Positions 6,854 to 15,611 are shown, counted from the first letter of the stretch. The stretch is DNA of 64,000 bases from Chlorogloeopsis sp. ULAP01 (GCF_030381805.1 NZ_JAUDRH010000022.1:1-64000); one strand, 5' to 3'. The notes: generated by a model from the sequence alone, not told the origin. A program made the numbers and translations.

Positions 6854-7030
6854 TTTTTGTGTGAGAAAACTTTAGCTACCTAGTATAGCCTTTGTATCAA
6901 TTGATGTGCCACCATACCCAGCATCCCAGGTAGAGGGGCTAGTACACTTCTCCGTACATGGTTCTCAACAAACTGATGCTAGGAGCTAGCAGTTACTTTA
7001 CGTTGACTGTCTTGACCAAAATCTGAAGCA

Positions 7031-7117
7031 GCCCAACGGTTGCAATTAGCGGCGATAGGCTACCTTTCGGACTGCATCAAAATTTCTCAATCGTCCGCGG
7101 CATTGCAATTGTTGTAC
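7031..7117 (-). other. attC-like recombination site E
   Basis: An 87-bp site. The plus strand starts GCCCAAC (7031-7037), the exact complement of core GTTGGGC, and ends GTTGTAC (7111-7117). The arms TTGCAAT (7040-7046) and ATTGCAA (7103-7109) are perfect complements, flanked by GCGGCG and CCGCGG. It lies 36 bp beyond the stop of the secreted-protein gene. The rest of the 6854-7152 gap has no visible gene. Confidence 0.72.
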
Positions 7118-7152
7118 CGCTTTTACTGCGGAGTCAAAGGCTTCACAGCAAA

Positions 7153-8109
7153 CTAACTCAGTAATCTGGATAACCAGTGCATCATGTTCAGCGCAAATTG
7201 TCGATTGTCGATTCCTGGGTGATTCATCCCCATCAGAACTGTCCCCTCACGCGACTGCATCAATTGGGCAGAGATCATCGCAGCCTCTCCAAGCATAACG
7301 ACTCGCCCTTGTCCAAATGGCAATGCTACACCTTGAGCGCGTTGAGCCGCAGAAACACCTTGCCTTGCACGAAGATCTCCTGCGCTCCTGAGTCGCTCAT
7401 CTAAATCGATCGCTGAATCCGATAACCGCAATAAGGATTGTCCTTCAGATGGAATGGATAGGGATTGCCCAGTAAACGTCATGATCCGATTAATTCGTTC
7501 TTGTGGATTTCGACCTTGTGTAATCGGATGATCGGCTAACAGCTTGTTCTCACGGCTAAACAGCAAGAAACTAGGAACACCAGAGCTTCGATCGTAATGA
7601 GACAAATCTACCGTGAACTTATCGCTCATCCTAATGCCAAATTGAGCAGCTAATTTTTCTGCCGCTGAACCAAAGGGTTTGTGATCGGCAATCAAAAGCA
7701 ATGAACCACCAGAATGCACCCAATCTCTCACCACATCACACTCGTCCTCGCGAAATGCAGATTGCCCCTCCTGCTGACTTGAAGCATTGGCAATGACGAG
7801 AATGTCAGAATCGGCTAACGTTTCCGTCTGAAAGGCTTGTCGATTTGGAGCCACTCGATATCCATCATTAGAGATGAGATCGACAAAGGGTTTGTAGCGT
7901 CCTTGAGTGGTGTGAAAGTTTAGGTGAGCCTCATCAAAGAGAACCGTAGGTGCTGTGGTCGTATAGGCAGGATGGACAACGCTAGCATCAAAATTCGGAT
8001 CGGCAACTTGTTGAGCGACAACGCCATCTGCTTTGAACACTAGCCAACTCACGCACAAAGATAGAACTGTTAACAGAACAAAGCTACATTGTTTGATAGA
8101 TTGACGCAT
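7153..8109 (-). CDS. Secreted protein with amidotransferase-like (DUF4350-type) fold
   Basis: A 318-residue protein with an N-terminal signal peptide (QCSFVLLTVLSLCVSWLVF, about residues 7-25). The rest resembles the DUF4350 / class I glutamine-amidotransferase-like fold: TVLFDEAHLNFHTTQGRY, ADSDILVIAN, VRDWVHSGGSLLLIADHKPF, GRVVMLGEAAMISAQ. No catalytic Cys is evident at the expected nucleophile position, so it may be a binding domain rather than an enzyme. It should act in the periplasm or outside the cell. It lies alone between attC-like sites F and E, a single-gene cassette of 1.2 kb. Confidence 0.7.
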   Translation of the reverse strand: MRQSIKQCSFVLLTVLSLCVSWLVFKADGVVAQQVADPNFDASVVHPAYTTTAPTVLFDEAHLNFHTTQGRYKPFVDLISNDGYRVAPNRQAFQTETLADSDILVIANASSQQEGQSAFREDECDVVRDWVHSGGSLLLIADHKPFGSAAEKLAAQFGIRMSDKFTVDLSHYDRSSGVPSFLLFSRENKLLADHPITQGRNPQERINRIMTFTGQSLSIPSEGQSLLRLSDSAIDLDERLRSAGDLRARQGVSAAQRAQGVALPFGQGRVVMLGEAAMISAQLMQSREGTVLMGMNHPGIDNRQFALNMMHWLSRLLS

Positions 8110-8257
8110 TAGCTTTTCAAGAGAGTTTTACATCGATCAGGCAAATGCTTTGACTCTGCTCCCCTATGCTTTGTTTCTTGCCCTGTAATTTCTATTTATC
8201 TGCTCCTGAGTACTGACAAATTGCTATCAAAGCTCACCACAACCCGAAACGTGAGCG

Positions 8258-8343
8258 GCACAACGGTTCGCTTGAGCGGCTGCAAAGAACCTCGAATTCA
8301 GCACCAGGGATTTTCAGCAGTCCGCTCCAAGCGAGTGTTAGAC
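8258..8343 (-). other. attC-like recombination site F
   Basis: An 86-bp site with plus-strand ends GCACAAC (8258-8264) and GTTAGAC (8337-8343). The second fits GTTRRRY and is, on the minus strand, the left box GTCTAAC. Arms CGCTTGAGCGG and CCGCTCCAAGCG pair except for one extra C. This is the clearest extrahelical-base pattern of the set. The 8110-8490 gap contains this site plus the likely promoter of the sigma-factor operon after 8344. Confidence 0.78.
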
Positions 8344-8490
8344 GCTTGCAGGCAAATCAGTAGAGGTTCAAAAGTTGCCCGACTCAAAAAACTCAGCATG
8401 AACTGTTACCATCTCCTGCCGGACAACGACATAACTATAAGAGGGGATGCAATCCCCTTGGTGAGCTAAAAATGAGGGAGGACAATCTCG

Positions 8491-9096
8491 ATGAATCAAG
8501 AGCGATCGCCCGACCCAGGGAAGCTATCTCCTGAAGCAATAGCTGTAATCCTAGCAGATCGATCGGACGAAAGCCTGGCGCAAGCTGCTTGTGAAGACTA
8601 TAATGCCTTTGCCATACTGTATCGCCGCCATGTAACAGATATTTATCGTTATCTGCTGGTGCAAGTTGGGAGAGTTCATGATGCTGAAGACTTAACCACA
8701 CAGACGTTTGAGGCAGCTTTACAACATATTGCCAGTTATCAGGAAATCGGTAAATTCAGATCGTGGTTGTTGGGAATTGCGCGGCGTAAAGCAGCAGACT
8801 ATTTCCGCCAGCGACGGGCAACACTGCCGTTGGAGTTCGCGAAACACATTCCGCACCCTGATACCCCTCTTGAAGAGTGTATCGATCAGCAGTTGCGTCT
8901 AGAACTGGTTGCTAGTTTGCTACACTTTCTGACCCCAGAACGCTCAGAAGAATTAGCTCTAAGGCTTTTTGGTCGGCTAACTATTGCAGAGGTTGCTCAT
9001 GTCATGGGCAAAAGTGAAGCAGCGGTCAAAATGTTGGTTCATCGCGCAATGAGCAACTTGAAACAGCAACTGATCAATATTCAGAAGGAGAATTAA
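8491..9096 (+). CDS. ECF-type RNA polymerase sigma factor
   Basis: A 201-residue sigma-70 family protein of ECF type. Region 2 covers about residues 35-105 (ILYRRHVTDIYRYLLVQVG, DAEDLTTQTFEAALQ, FRSWLLGIARRKAADYFRQR). Region 4 covers about 145-195 (LRLFGRLTIAEVAHVMGKSE, VKMLVHRAMSNLKQQL). A GGGAGG site precedes the ATG. It is followed four bases later by a 103-residue gene and then a Clp-N domain gene on the same strand, so I infer one operon. It would direct transcription of an unknown regulon. It lies in a cassette-sized interval but faces against the cassette direction. Confidence 0.9.
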   Translation: MNQERSPDPGKLSPEAIAVILADRSDESLAQAACEDYNAFAILYRRHVTDIYRYLLVQVGRVHDAEDLTTQTFEAALQHIASYQEIGKFRSWLLGIARRKAADYFRQRRATLPLEFAKHIPHPDTPLEECIDQQLRLELVASLLHFLTPERSEELALRLFGRLTIAEVAHVMGKSEAAVKMLVHRAMSNLKQQLINIQKEN

Positions 9097-9100
9097 CGCC

Positions 9101-9412
9101 ATGCAAGAAAATATACAACCGGAAGAGTTTGAAACCAAGATCGCCACAGAGTTAGATGCCTGGATTACAGCACGGTTTGCTGAACAGGGGCAACTGGCAT
9201 CATTGTCTAACCTGGATCCCCAAACTGTTGATCTCACCGCTCTTGCACAGGATTTATTATCCTTAGCTGAGGGCATTCAGCCGAATCATGATTTTTTGCT
9301 GAACCTAGAAGCCAAATTGAGACGAAAAGTGCTCACAGAGAATCATTTGTCCGTTGTTCAACAACCTACTTTGAAAGCTAATCAGGTGGAATCCAACCAT
9401 AGAAATAGTTGA
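9101..9412 (+). CDS. Small soluble protein following the ECF sigma factor, possible anti-sigma factor
   Basis: A 103-residue acidic protein with no recognised family. It starts four bases after the sigma-factor stop, with the ribosome site GAAGGAG in the end of that gene. It has no membrane segment and no zinc-binding His/Cys motif, so it is not a classical ZAS anti-sigma factor. The helical central part (VDLTALAQDLLSLAEGI) could contact the sigma factor. Position is the only argument for an anti-sigma role. Confidence 0.6.
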   Translation: MQENIQPEEFETKIATELDAWITARFAEQGQLASLSNLDPQTVDLTALAQDLLSLAEGIQPNHDFLLNLEAKLRRKVLTENHLSVVQQPTLKANQVESNHRNS

Positions 9413-9487
9413 ATTTTCGAGATCGCGCCAACCTAATATTTCTTCTGCAAGCACATCCATTATTATTTTATCTTGGAGGACTTTCTT

Positions 9488-10210
9488 ATGTTCGAGCGGT
9501 TTAATGAAAAAGCAGTCACCGTCATCCTGATGGCTCAAGATGAATCGCGCCGCTTGGGGCATAACTTTGTCGGAACTGAACAAATTCTACTGGGCTTAAT
9601 TCGAGAAGGTACGGGAATTGCTTACTCTGTGCTGGCTTCGATGGCAATTCATCTCGAAGAAGCACAAACAGAAGTGGAAAAATTGATTGGTCGTGGTGAA
9701 GGGAATATGATAGCTGAAATTCCCTTTACCGTCAGAGCAAAAGCTGTTTTGGACATGGCAGGGGAAATTGCGGTTGAAATGAACCACAGTTACGTTGGCT
9801 CAGAGCATCTCTTGCTCAGTATCATCAGAGAGGGAGACAAAATCGTAGCTGTCGCAAATCGAGAACCGAGCCGAAGCCTTGCGTTTCAGGTGCTTCAAAA
9901 CTTAGGGGTCGATCCTCTTAGCATTTGCGATCGCGTGATGCAGGCTCAGGAATTGGGTCAAGAAACTAGGGAAGAACGGTTTTCACTTCAGCCATCGAAA
10001 GAACGGTTGAGAACCCTTTTTCCACCTATGAGCGATCGGGCATTGAAAGTTTGGCACGCGATGGGCAGTCAAACGAATTGGGAGGAAGCAGATACGGCTA
10101 TTAATCGATTTTGGATTAAATGGCTAACCAGATTCTCTGATTCAGAGATACAAGCCGCTTTGGATGAACTGATTGCACTGGGTGTTGTTGCACGGATTGA
10201 AACCGCTTAA
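9488..10210 (+). CDS. Clp-N domain protein lacking AAA+ modules
   Basis: A 240-residue protein. The first ~145 residues are a double Clp-N repeat closely like the N domain of ClpC (MFERFNEKAVTVILMAQDES, GHNFVGTEQILLGLI, YVGSEHLLLSIIREGD). No Walker motif follows. Instead there is a ~75-residue C-terminal region (LKVWHAMGSQTNWEEADTAI and onward) that looks like a winged helix. In ClpC this domain binds adaptors and substrates, so a free copy may act as adaptor, decoy or sensor. The ATG at 9488 has GGAGG seven bases upstream. A start at 9473 is less likely. It is the last gene of the sigma-factor operon. Confidence 0.8.
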   Translation: MFERFNEKAVTVILMAQDESRRLGHNFVGTEQILLGLIREGTGIAYSVLASMAIHLEEAQTEVEKLIGRGEGNMIAEIPFTVRAKAVLDMAGEIAVEMNHSYVGSEHLLLSIIREGDKIVAVANREPSRSLAFQVLQNLGVDPLSICDRVMQAQELGQETREERFSLQPSKERLRTLFPPMSDRALKVWHAMGSQTNWEEADTAINRFWIKWLTRFSDSEIQAALDELIALGVVARIETA

Positions 10211-10301
10211 TCATGCAAATCGAGGGCGATCGCTCTCATAGATACAAACATTGGTATCAAAATGCGATCGCCTTTAGTGACACACTCATCAGAGGATTGA
10301 G

Positions 10302-10387
10302 GTCTAACGGTGGAGTTGAGCGGCAACCAATGACTAATACTCTACCCGATCGCCCCCCTATTTGTCCGCTCCAACACCGTGTTAGCA
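10302..10387 (-). other. attC-like recombination site G
   Basis: An 86-bp site. The plus strand starts GTCTAAC (10302-10308), exactly RYYYAAC, and ends GTTAGCA (10381-10387). On the minus strand the right half GCCGCTCAACTCCACCGTTA is very close to the 59-base-element RH consensus. Arms GGAGTTGAGCGG and CCGCTCCAACACC pair with extra bases. It is the last site before the intact tex. Bases 10388-10639 beyond it contain no gene. Confidence 0.78.
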
Positions 10388-10639
10388 CTCTGACGCAAAA
10401 CTAACCAACCTATTCCATCCACTGTCACCCATTCGATCGTCTCTGCATTCCTCATCCTTTCCTCTTATTCGATCGCTTCTGCATCCCACTATTTCTGCGG
10501 TGCTCTGTCTCTCGTCGATCGCCCTCAATCACTCATCCTTTGCAACCAACGGAACAGATTTGCACTGCTATGGGGCATAGTCGATCGCTTTTGCTACTCA
10601 TCTTTAACCTACTGGATTGCACCACTAAGGAAGCAGGCT

Positions 10640-11523
10640 AACTATTTATTAGACAGAAACTTTCCGTCTATCACCCCAGCCGATCCAGTCAAATAAGGCT
10701 TTACAGGTATTTTAGTCATAATATCAAGAAAATTTACGGATATGATCAATATCCACTTATTATACAGAAACTTTCCAGATCACTACCTGATTTGGGGTGG
10801 ATATCAACAACTTTTCTAACTATCACCCTTTTTTGGGTAATGGACGGAATTATTCGGCATATTTACCTGATTTTGCACATAAGTACAAGCCTTTCAGTAT
10901 ATTCATCGCTGATATCCAGAAATTTTCTGCATAACATCCAAATTAGAACATTAGATGGAATTTTTCACCGATATTCTTCTTTATGGAACAACGCCCCAAA
11001 AAGCTGATGGAACAAAGTCCTCTTTAAAGCAAGGACTAAAGTCCTTACTACAAAAAAGTTTTATACATGATGTAAGAAGAGAGTTTCTACTGCTTCACCG
11101 CCTTCATCGATAAACCAATCCGCTTCAATTTCTCGTTAACTTCCAAGACTCGCACTTTCACAACTTGTCCCACCTTCACGACTTTCTTGGGATCGTCCAC
11201 AAATCTGTCCGCAAGTTGGGAGATATGCACTAAACCATCCTGATGAACGCCAATATCAACAAATGCACCAAAGTTGGCAACATTCGTGACTATTCCCTCT
11301 AATTCCATCCCCACTTTTAAATCGGAAATTTCTTTGATTCCTTCTTTAAAGGTGGCATATTTAAACTCGGCGCGGGGATCTCTGCCTGGTTTTTCTAGTT
11401 CCTTGAGGATGTCGCGCAATGTGGGTTCGCCGACGGTATCGGTGACATATTTTTTTAGGTTTGCTTTTTTGAGTTTCTCGGCAATTTGCGTGACTTGTTG
11501 TAAGGGTACATTTAAGTCGGTGG
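10640..11523. repeat. 884-bp repeat, parental copy (tex 3' end and flank)
   Basis: Direct repeat of 2133-3016. It contains the 3' end of the intact tex plus its downstream spacer. Inside the spacer are a 21-bp near-palindrome (10650-10670, one mismatch) and the palindrome AAGGACTAAAGTCCTT (11031-11046), which recurs at 2524 and, shortened, at 16591. A short plus-strand open frame through the spacer is not considered a gene. Confidence 0.92.
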
Positions 11524-13246
11524 CGATCGCTTCCACTACCGAATAACTCTCTGGATGGACGGCGGTATTATCTAAAGGGTTATTACCACCACGAATCCGC
11601 AGAAAACCTGCTGCCTGTTCAAAGGCTTTTGGCCCCAATTTTGGCACTTTTAGGAGTTCGCGGCGATTTTTAAAGGCTCCGTTTTGGTTGCGATAGGTGA
11701 CGATGTTGTTGGCAACGGTAGGCGTAATTCCAGAAACGAAAGTCAAAAGTTCTTTGGAAGCGGTATTCAAATCTACACCAACGTAGTTGACGCAGCTTTC
11801 TACTGTTTCGTCTAATTTCTTTTTCAGCAATTTTTGATCCACATCGTGCTGATATTGTCCCACACCGATAGATTTGGGATCGATTTTCACCAGTTCTGCC
11901 AAGGGATCTTGCAAGCGACGACCGATGCTAATTGCTCCGCGCACGGTAACATCTAAGTCAGGAAATTCTTGTGCTGCAACTTTACTAGCACTATATATAG
12001 ATGCACCCGACTCGTTGACTATTACTTTAATTGGTTTGCGCTGCAAAGTCTGCAATACTTCTGCTACAAACTCATCTGTCTCACGAGATGCTGTGCCATT
12101 ACCAATAGCAATTAACTCAATCTTGTACTTTTCAATCAAATTTTTCAGAGTTTGTGCAGACTTAGCACGTTGTTCTAGTGCTTGATGGGGAAATATTGCT
12201 TGATATTCTAAAAATTTTCCTGTCTGATCGAGAATTGAGACTTTACAGCCAGTTCTAAACCCCGGATCAATTGCCATTGTTGGTTTCATTCCCGCAGGCG
12301 CAGATAGTAGCAACTCCCGTAAATTGGCTTCAAATGTCTTGATCGACTCAATATCTGCGTATAGCTTCTTCTCTGAAATTACTTCGCTAATTAAAGAAGA
12401 TTTCATCAAGCGATTAAATGCATCTTTGAGCATTTCTTGATAAAAGCTGCGCAACGGGCGGTGTTTAGAGTGAATTTCTTTTGACTCCAAATAGGAAAGC
12501 ACCACATCCTCATCAAAGGAAATATCAAAACTCAAAATTCCCTCGTTTTCACCACGACACAGCGCCAAAAGATTGTGAGGTGCAATATTGTTCACCTTTG
12601 CCTGATAGTTACGGTACATCTCGAACTTGGTTGTACCTTCGGGATGCTCATCTTTGATCCGGGAGACAAATACTCCTTCTTCTAGAAGATATTCTCTGAG
12701 ATATGCACGCAACTCTGCTTTTTCTGCTATTTCTTCGGCAAGAATGTCCGCAGCACCCTTAAGCGCTTCCTGTGCTGTTTTGACTTGCTTTTCTTCTGAT
12801 ATATATTTTGCTGCTTCTGGTTCTAAAGATACGGCGGCGGCATTTTTGGTATTCAGCGACTTGATGAACTCTGCTAATGGTTCTAGTCCTTTTTCTCTGG
12901 CGATGGTGGCACGAGTGCGGCGCTTGGGACGGTAGGGTAAATATAAATCCTCTAGTTCTGTTTTTTGTAAACAAGCTTCAATTTTGGCTTTCAGTTCCTC
13001 AGTGAGTTTACCTTGTTCTGTGATCGCATTCAAAATCACCGATTTACGTTCTTCTAATTCACTTAAGTAAGAATACCTATCTGCCAAATCGCGCAATTGA
13101 ACTTCATTCATTTCTCCTGTGCGCTCTTTACGGTATCGTGCAATAAAGGGAACTGTTGCACCTTCTGCCAGAAGTTCTAGCGCATTTTGCACCTGATAAG
13201 GTTTGAGGTTAAGTTCAGTTGCTAAGAGTTGAGGAATGTTCAGCAT
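11087..13246 (-). CDS. tex: Tex-family RNA-binding transcriptional accessory protein
   Basis: A 719-residue, full-length Tex/YhgF protein. It has the N-terminal helical Tex domain (VPFIARYRKERTGEMNE), a YqgF/RNase-H-like domain (MAIDPGFRTGCKVSILD, residues ~325 on), the helix-hairpin-helix region (VDLNTASKELLTFVSGITP, LKVPKLGPKAFEQAAGFLRI) and a C-terminal S1 domain (LEGIVTNVANFGAFVDIGVH). Tex binds nucleic acids and influences transcription. The family is widespread and highly conserved. Its last ~145 codons are duplicated at 2580-3016. It marks the border between the cassette array and ordinary chromosome. Confidence 0.97.
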   Translation of the reverse strand: MLNIPQLLATELNLKPYQVQNALELLAEGATVPFIARYRKERTGEMNEVQLRDLADRYSYLSELEERKSVILNAITEQGKLTEELKAKIEACLQKTELEDLYLPYRPKRRTRATIAREKGLEPLAEFIKSLNTKNAAAVSLEPEAAKYISEEKQVKTAQEALKGAADILAEEIAEKAELRAYLREYLLEEGVFVSRIKDEHPEGTTKFEMYRNYQAKVNNIAPHNLLALCRGENEGILSFDISFDEDVVLSYLESKEIHSKHRPLRSFYQEMLKDAFNRLMKSSLISEVISEKKLYADIESIKTFEANLRELLLSAPAGMKPTMAIDPGFRTGCKVSILDQTGKFLEYQAIFPHQALEQRAKSAQTLKNLIEKYKIELIAIGNGTASRETDEFVAEVLQTLQRKPIKVIVNESGASIYSASKVAAQEFPDLDVTVRGAISIGRRLQDPLAELVKIDPKSIGVGQYQHDVDQKLLKKKLDETVESCVNYVGVDLNTASKELLTFVSGITPTVANNIVTYRNQNGAFKNRRELLKVPKLGPKAFEQAAGFLRIRGGNNPLDNTAVHPESYSVVEAIATDLNVPLQQVTQIAEKLKKANLKKYVTDTVGEPTLRDILKELEKPGRDPRAEFKYATFKEGIKEISDLKVGMELEGIVTNVANFGAFVDIGVHQDGLVHISQLADRFVDDPKKVVKVGQVVKVRVLEVNEKLKRIGLSMKAVKQ

Positions 13247-13476
13247 CGGGTGTCAGTTAGAAAAGCTGGTAATATGCAAGATTGATTGCATGAATACAGA
13301 ATGTTAAGCTAATATATCAGAACGTTTTGAAATCTTTATGATTTACACTGTTGTTAATGATAACGTGTTGTAAATTTAACAGAAACAATTGTAAAATTAA
13401 ATACACCATTACTTAGCAATAGCCTTAATATTCAGTTTATTAGGCGCTTCTGGTTTTGATTCAGAGGTGGAGAGAA

Positions 13477-13908
13477 ATGCCTTTGTTGTTTTTGATTCCG
13501 CTTTTTACTGGTTTAGTAACTGGTTATATCTTCAAAACAAGTACCGATGAAATCGGGCAACTAACAGGTGTTGTTGCAGCTATTAGCTTGATTTTGAGTT
13601 TGGTTTTAGCACCTTGGCAAATACAGGTTTTGATGCTAATCGTTGTCTTGGTTAGTACTAGCAAACTTTTACAACAAAATGAGTACAAACTGAGGCTAGA
13701 TAAAAATAATCAACAGCAAATCAATGATGGTGCTAGCAACGAAGCTGTCAGTTCTCGAAGTTCGACTAGGGTAAATGAGATTACTCACAAATATCGCGGT
13801 GGAAATTATCAAATTAATGATGTCAAGCTACAATTCTCTGAGCGAGAGATAATTGGCAAATATCGCGGTCTACCCCTAAAAATTCACCAAATAGCAAAAG
13901 TCCAGTAG
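13477..13908 (+). CDS. Small membrane protein with DUF4278-like C terminus
   Basis: A 143-residue protein from the ATG at 13477 (GGAG upstream). A TTG start seven codons earlier is possible. Two hydrophobic segments occupy about residues 1-20 and 28-62. The C terminus has two KYRG units (HKYRGGNYQINDVKLQF, IGKYRGLPLKIH) characteristic of DUF4278 proteins, short cyanobacterial proteins of unknown role. It stands alone, divergent from tex. Confidence 0.7.
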   Translation: MPLLFLIPLFTGLVTGYIFKTSTDEIGQLTGVVAAISLILSLVLAPWQIQVLMLIVVLVSTSKLLQQNEYKLRLDKNNQQQINDGASNEAVSSRSSTRVNEITHKYRGGNYQINDVKLQFSEREIIGKYRGLPLKIHQIAKVQ

Positions 13909-13956
13909 TCTAGAAATTAAACTAAAGGCTTGTTTTGTTTTCTTTGCACCAGAGCA

Positions 13957-14451
13957 TTATTCTTGCTCGTACATCTGTTTGTGTTTTGCTAAAAGCAGGA
14001 GATATTTGTCATTTGTCTTGGCTTGTGTCCACTTTTCTTTAAAAATTGCTGCTGATTCAGCTTTTAATGGATCTACTTCATAGGGTAAGATATCTTTGCG
14101 AGCTTGCATTTGTTCTTCTTTAGAACTTGCTTTTTGTGGATTATTCTTATATTTTCTGCCGCTTTTATGATTGGCATAGCGGCGCGATCGCGTATAACCC
14201 ATCTGTAAAAATTTTCGTGCCATATCTGCTCCAACAAAATCATCTTGCTCAAGATAGACAAGAAACATTTCATAAATTTTTTGGCTAGACTCTTTTGCAA
14301 TATCTGGAGTTTTGAAGCGCCAATAAGGAAGAATTTCCGATTTATACGGTTCTACCAAAAGTACACCTTGCTCGCCTTTGCCAACATGATATAGTTCGGG
14401 GTGTTTGCGAAAATCGATATTCTGAAAATCCAAAGAATAATCAAATGCCAT
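13957..14451 (-). CDS. DUF4385 family protein
   Basis: A 164-residue protein from the ATG at 14451 (a TTG two codons upstream is unlikely). Conserved text includes AFDYSLDFQNIDFRKHPELY, GEQGVLLVEPYKSEILPYWR and the basic stretch GYTRSRRYANHKSGRKY. This is the DUF4385 family, found in bacteria and some phages, with no known activity. It has no signal peptide. It ends convergently with the DUF4278-like gene. Confidence 0.85.
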   Translation of the reverse strand: MAFDYSLDFQNIDFRKHPELYHVGKGEQGVLLVEPYKSEILPYWRFKTPDIAKESSQKIYEMFLVYLEQDDFVGADMARKFLQMGYTRSRRYANHKSGRKYKNNPQKASSKEEQMQARKDILPYEVDPLKAESAAIFKEKWTQAKTNDKYLLLLAKHKQMYEQE

Positions 14452-14653
14452 ACCCAAAAAGAATTTAGAATTATAGAATACAGAAACGGAGGCGGAGTTT
14501 CTCCAGCTTCGGTTAGAATAACTGCACCAACAATAGATGTGGTTTAGAAAATAAAAAATATTAAATTTAGATTGTTGATAAAATCTTAAGTATGAATATA
14601 TAAACTATAAAAATTTTTGTCTTCTATCTTAAGAAAGTAAATTAATTTCTGCT

Positions 14654-15115
14654 ATGCAATCTAGCTTTTCATCAATTAGTAAAGTTCTTGCTCCTGGCGA
14701 TTTGCGTCGAGTTCATCACATTGCCTTAAATGTGAAAGATATGCAGGCTTCTCGATATTTTTACGGTACTATTCTTGGTTTGTATGAATTAACAGATGAG
14801 GAAGTTCCTGCTACCTTGAAAGAATTAGTAGCACAGGGTAAAGTTGCTAACTTTGTTACCCCAGATGGCACTATCCTCGATTTATTTTGGCAACCAGAAT
14901 TGTTACCTCCAGATCCAGATCCAGAACGCACTTTCACCAGGGCTTATCATTTAGCTTTTGATATAAATCCGCAATTATTTGATGCTGCTGTCGAAGTAAT
15001 TAAACAAAACCACATAGAAATTGCCCACGGGCCAGTTACTCGTCCTACCGGACGTGGTGTATACTTTTACGATCCTGATGGTTTTATGGTAGAAATCCGT
15101 TGCGATCCAGAGTAG
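14654..15115 (+). CDS. VOC/glyoxalase-fold protein
   Basis: A 153-residue vicinal-oxygen-chelate protein. It has the paired beta-alpha-beta-beta-beta layout: LRRVHHIALNVKDMQASRYF in the first module and YHLAFDINPQLFDAAVEVIK with GVYFYDPDGFMVEIRCDPE in the second. The metal-ligand positions (first-module His, second-module His and the C-terminal Glu) are present, so it may be a metal-dependent lyase, isomerase or dioxygenase. The substrate is unknown. It is monocistronic. Confidence 0.85.
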   Translation: MQSSFSSISKVLAPGDLRRVHHIALNVKDMQASRYFYGTILGLYELTDEEVPATLKELVAQGKVANFVTPDGTILDLFWQPELLPPDPDPERTFTRAYHLAFDINPQLFDAAVEVIKQNHIEIAHGPVTRPTGRGVYFYDPDGFMVEIRCDPE

Positions 15116-15327
15116 GGGCAGAGGGGGAGATGGAGAGACAAGGGGACACGGGGACAAAGAGACAAGGAGAGTAATAAACCAACTACTGTACGGGAGGCAG
15201 CGCGTTGCGTGGGTTAAGCGCGTTGTAGCGACTGCCGTGCGGGTTTAAAAGATAAATTGTCGGTTTTAACCAAAAGATAGTCAGTAAAAGCCGTCCCTAC
15301 TAACCAATGACTAATGACTAATGACTA
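15116..15327. repeat. Low-complexity G/A tract, dispersed repeat and heptamer repeat
   Basis: The spacer holds a purine tract (repeated GGGGACA/GGAGA words, 15116-15170), then a fragment GGGTTTAAAAGATAAATTGTC (15240-15260) that recurs inverted near 27397, and ends with tandem TGACTAA heptamers (15308-15327). All three are typical dispersed cyanobacterial repeats. Confidence 0.7.
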
Positions 15328-15329
15328 AA

Positions 15330-15608
15330 ATGCAAATATATCAAGTTATCGAAGAAGTAATTAAAAAACCTCCCGTTCCTCACGATCCAGCCAAGCAATC
15401 ATTGAAAGCGTGGGCAATGTATTGTCTACGAGATAGAGGTTTTAAAGTAGTATATGCTCAAAATTCTGACTTTGCAATTGAAACTAGAGGTGGTGAAAAA
15501 ATCTATTTTAAAGTATCAAATACTAGCGATAATTTAGATAATCAATTTGGTTGGATAGTTTGGGATATTACCACAAAAACTGCTAGTCTGATTCCTCCTC
15601 AAGCTTAA
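15330..15608 (+). CDS. Small hypothetical protein
   Basis: A 92-residue protein from the ATG at 15330. An ATG at 15321 lies inside the heptamer repeat and is less likely. It has no recognised domain. The sequence reads like a compact alpha/beta protein (AWAMYCLRDRGFKVVYAQNS, KIYFKVSNTSD, FGWIVWDI). It lacks a signal peptide and membrane segments. It ends convergently, three bases from the membrane methyltransferase gene. Confidence 0.65.
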   Translation: MQIYQVIEEVIKKPPVPHDPAKQSLKAWAMYCLRDRGFKVVYAQNSDFAIETRGGEKIYFKVSNTSDNLDNQFGWIVWDITTKTASLIPPQA

Positions 15609-15611
15609 ATA

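Noticed and set aside
543..10387. The attC-like sites as ordinary terminators or REP elements
   Set aside because: They lack T runs, share one orientation and a fixed 85-88 bp length, and have inner arms with unpaired bases and outer boxes, which terminators and REPs do not.
13456..13476. TTG start for the DUF4278-like gene
   Set aside because: The ATG at 13477 has a better-placed GGAG and gives a membrane-helix start.
15301..15327. Short tandem repeats as a CRISPR array
   Set aside because: The units are 7 bp with no spacers, the known STRR type of cyanobacteria. No cas genes are present.
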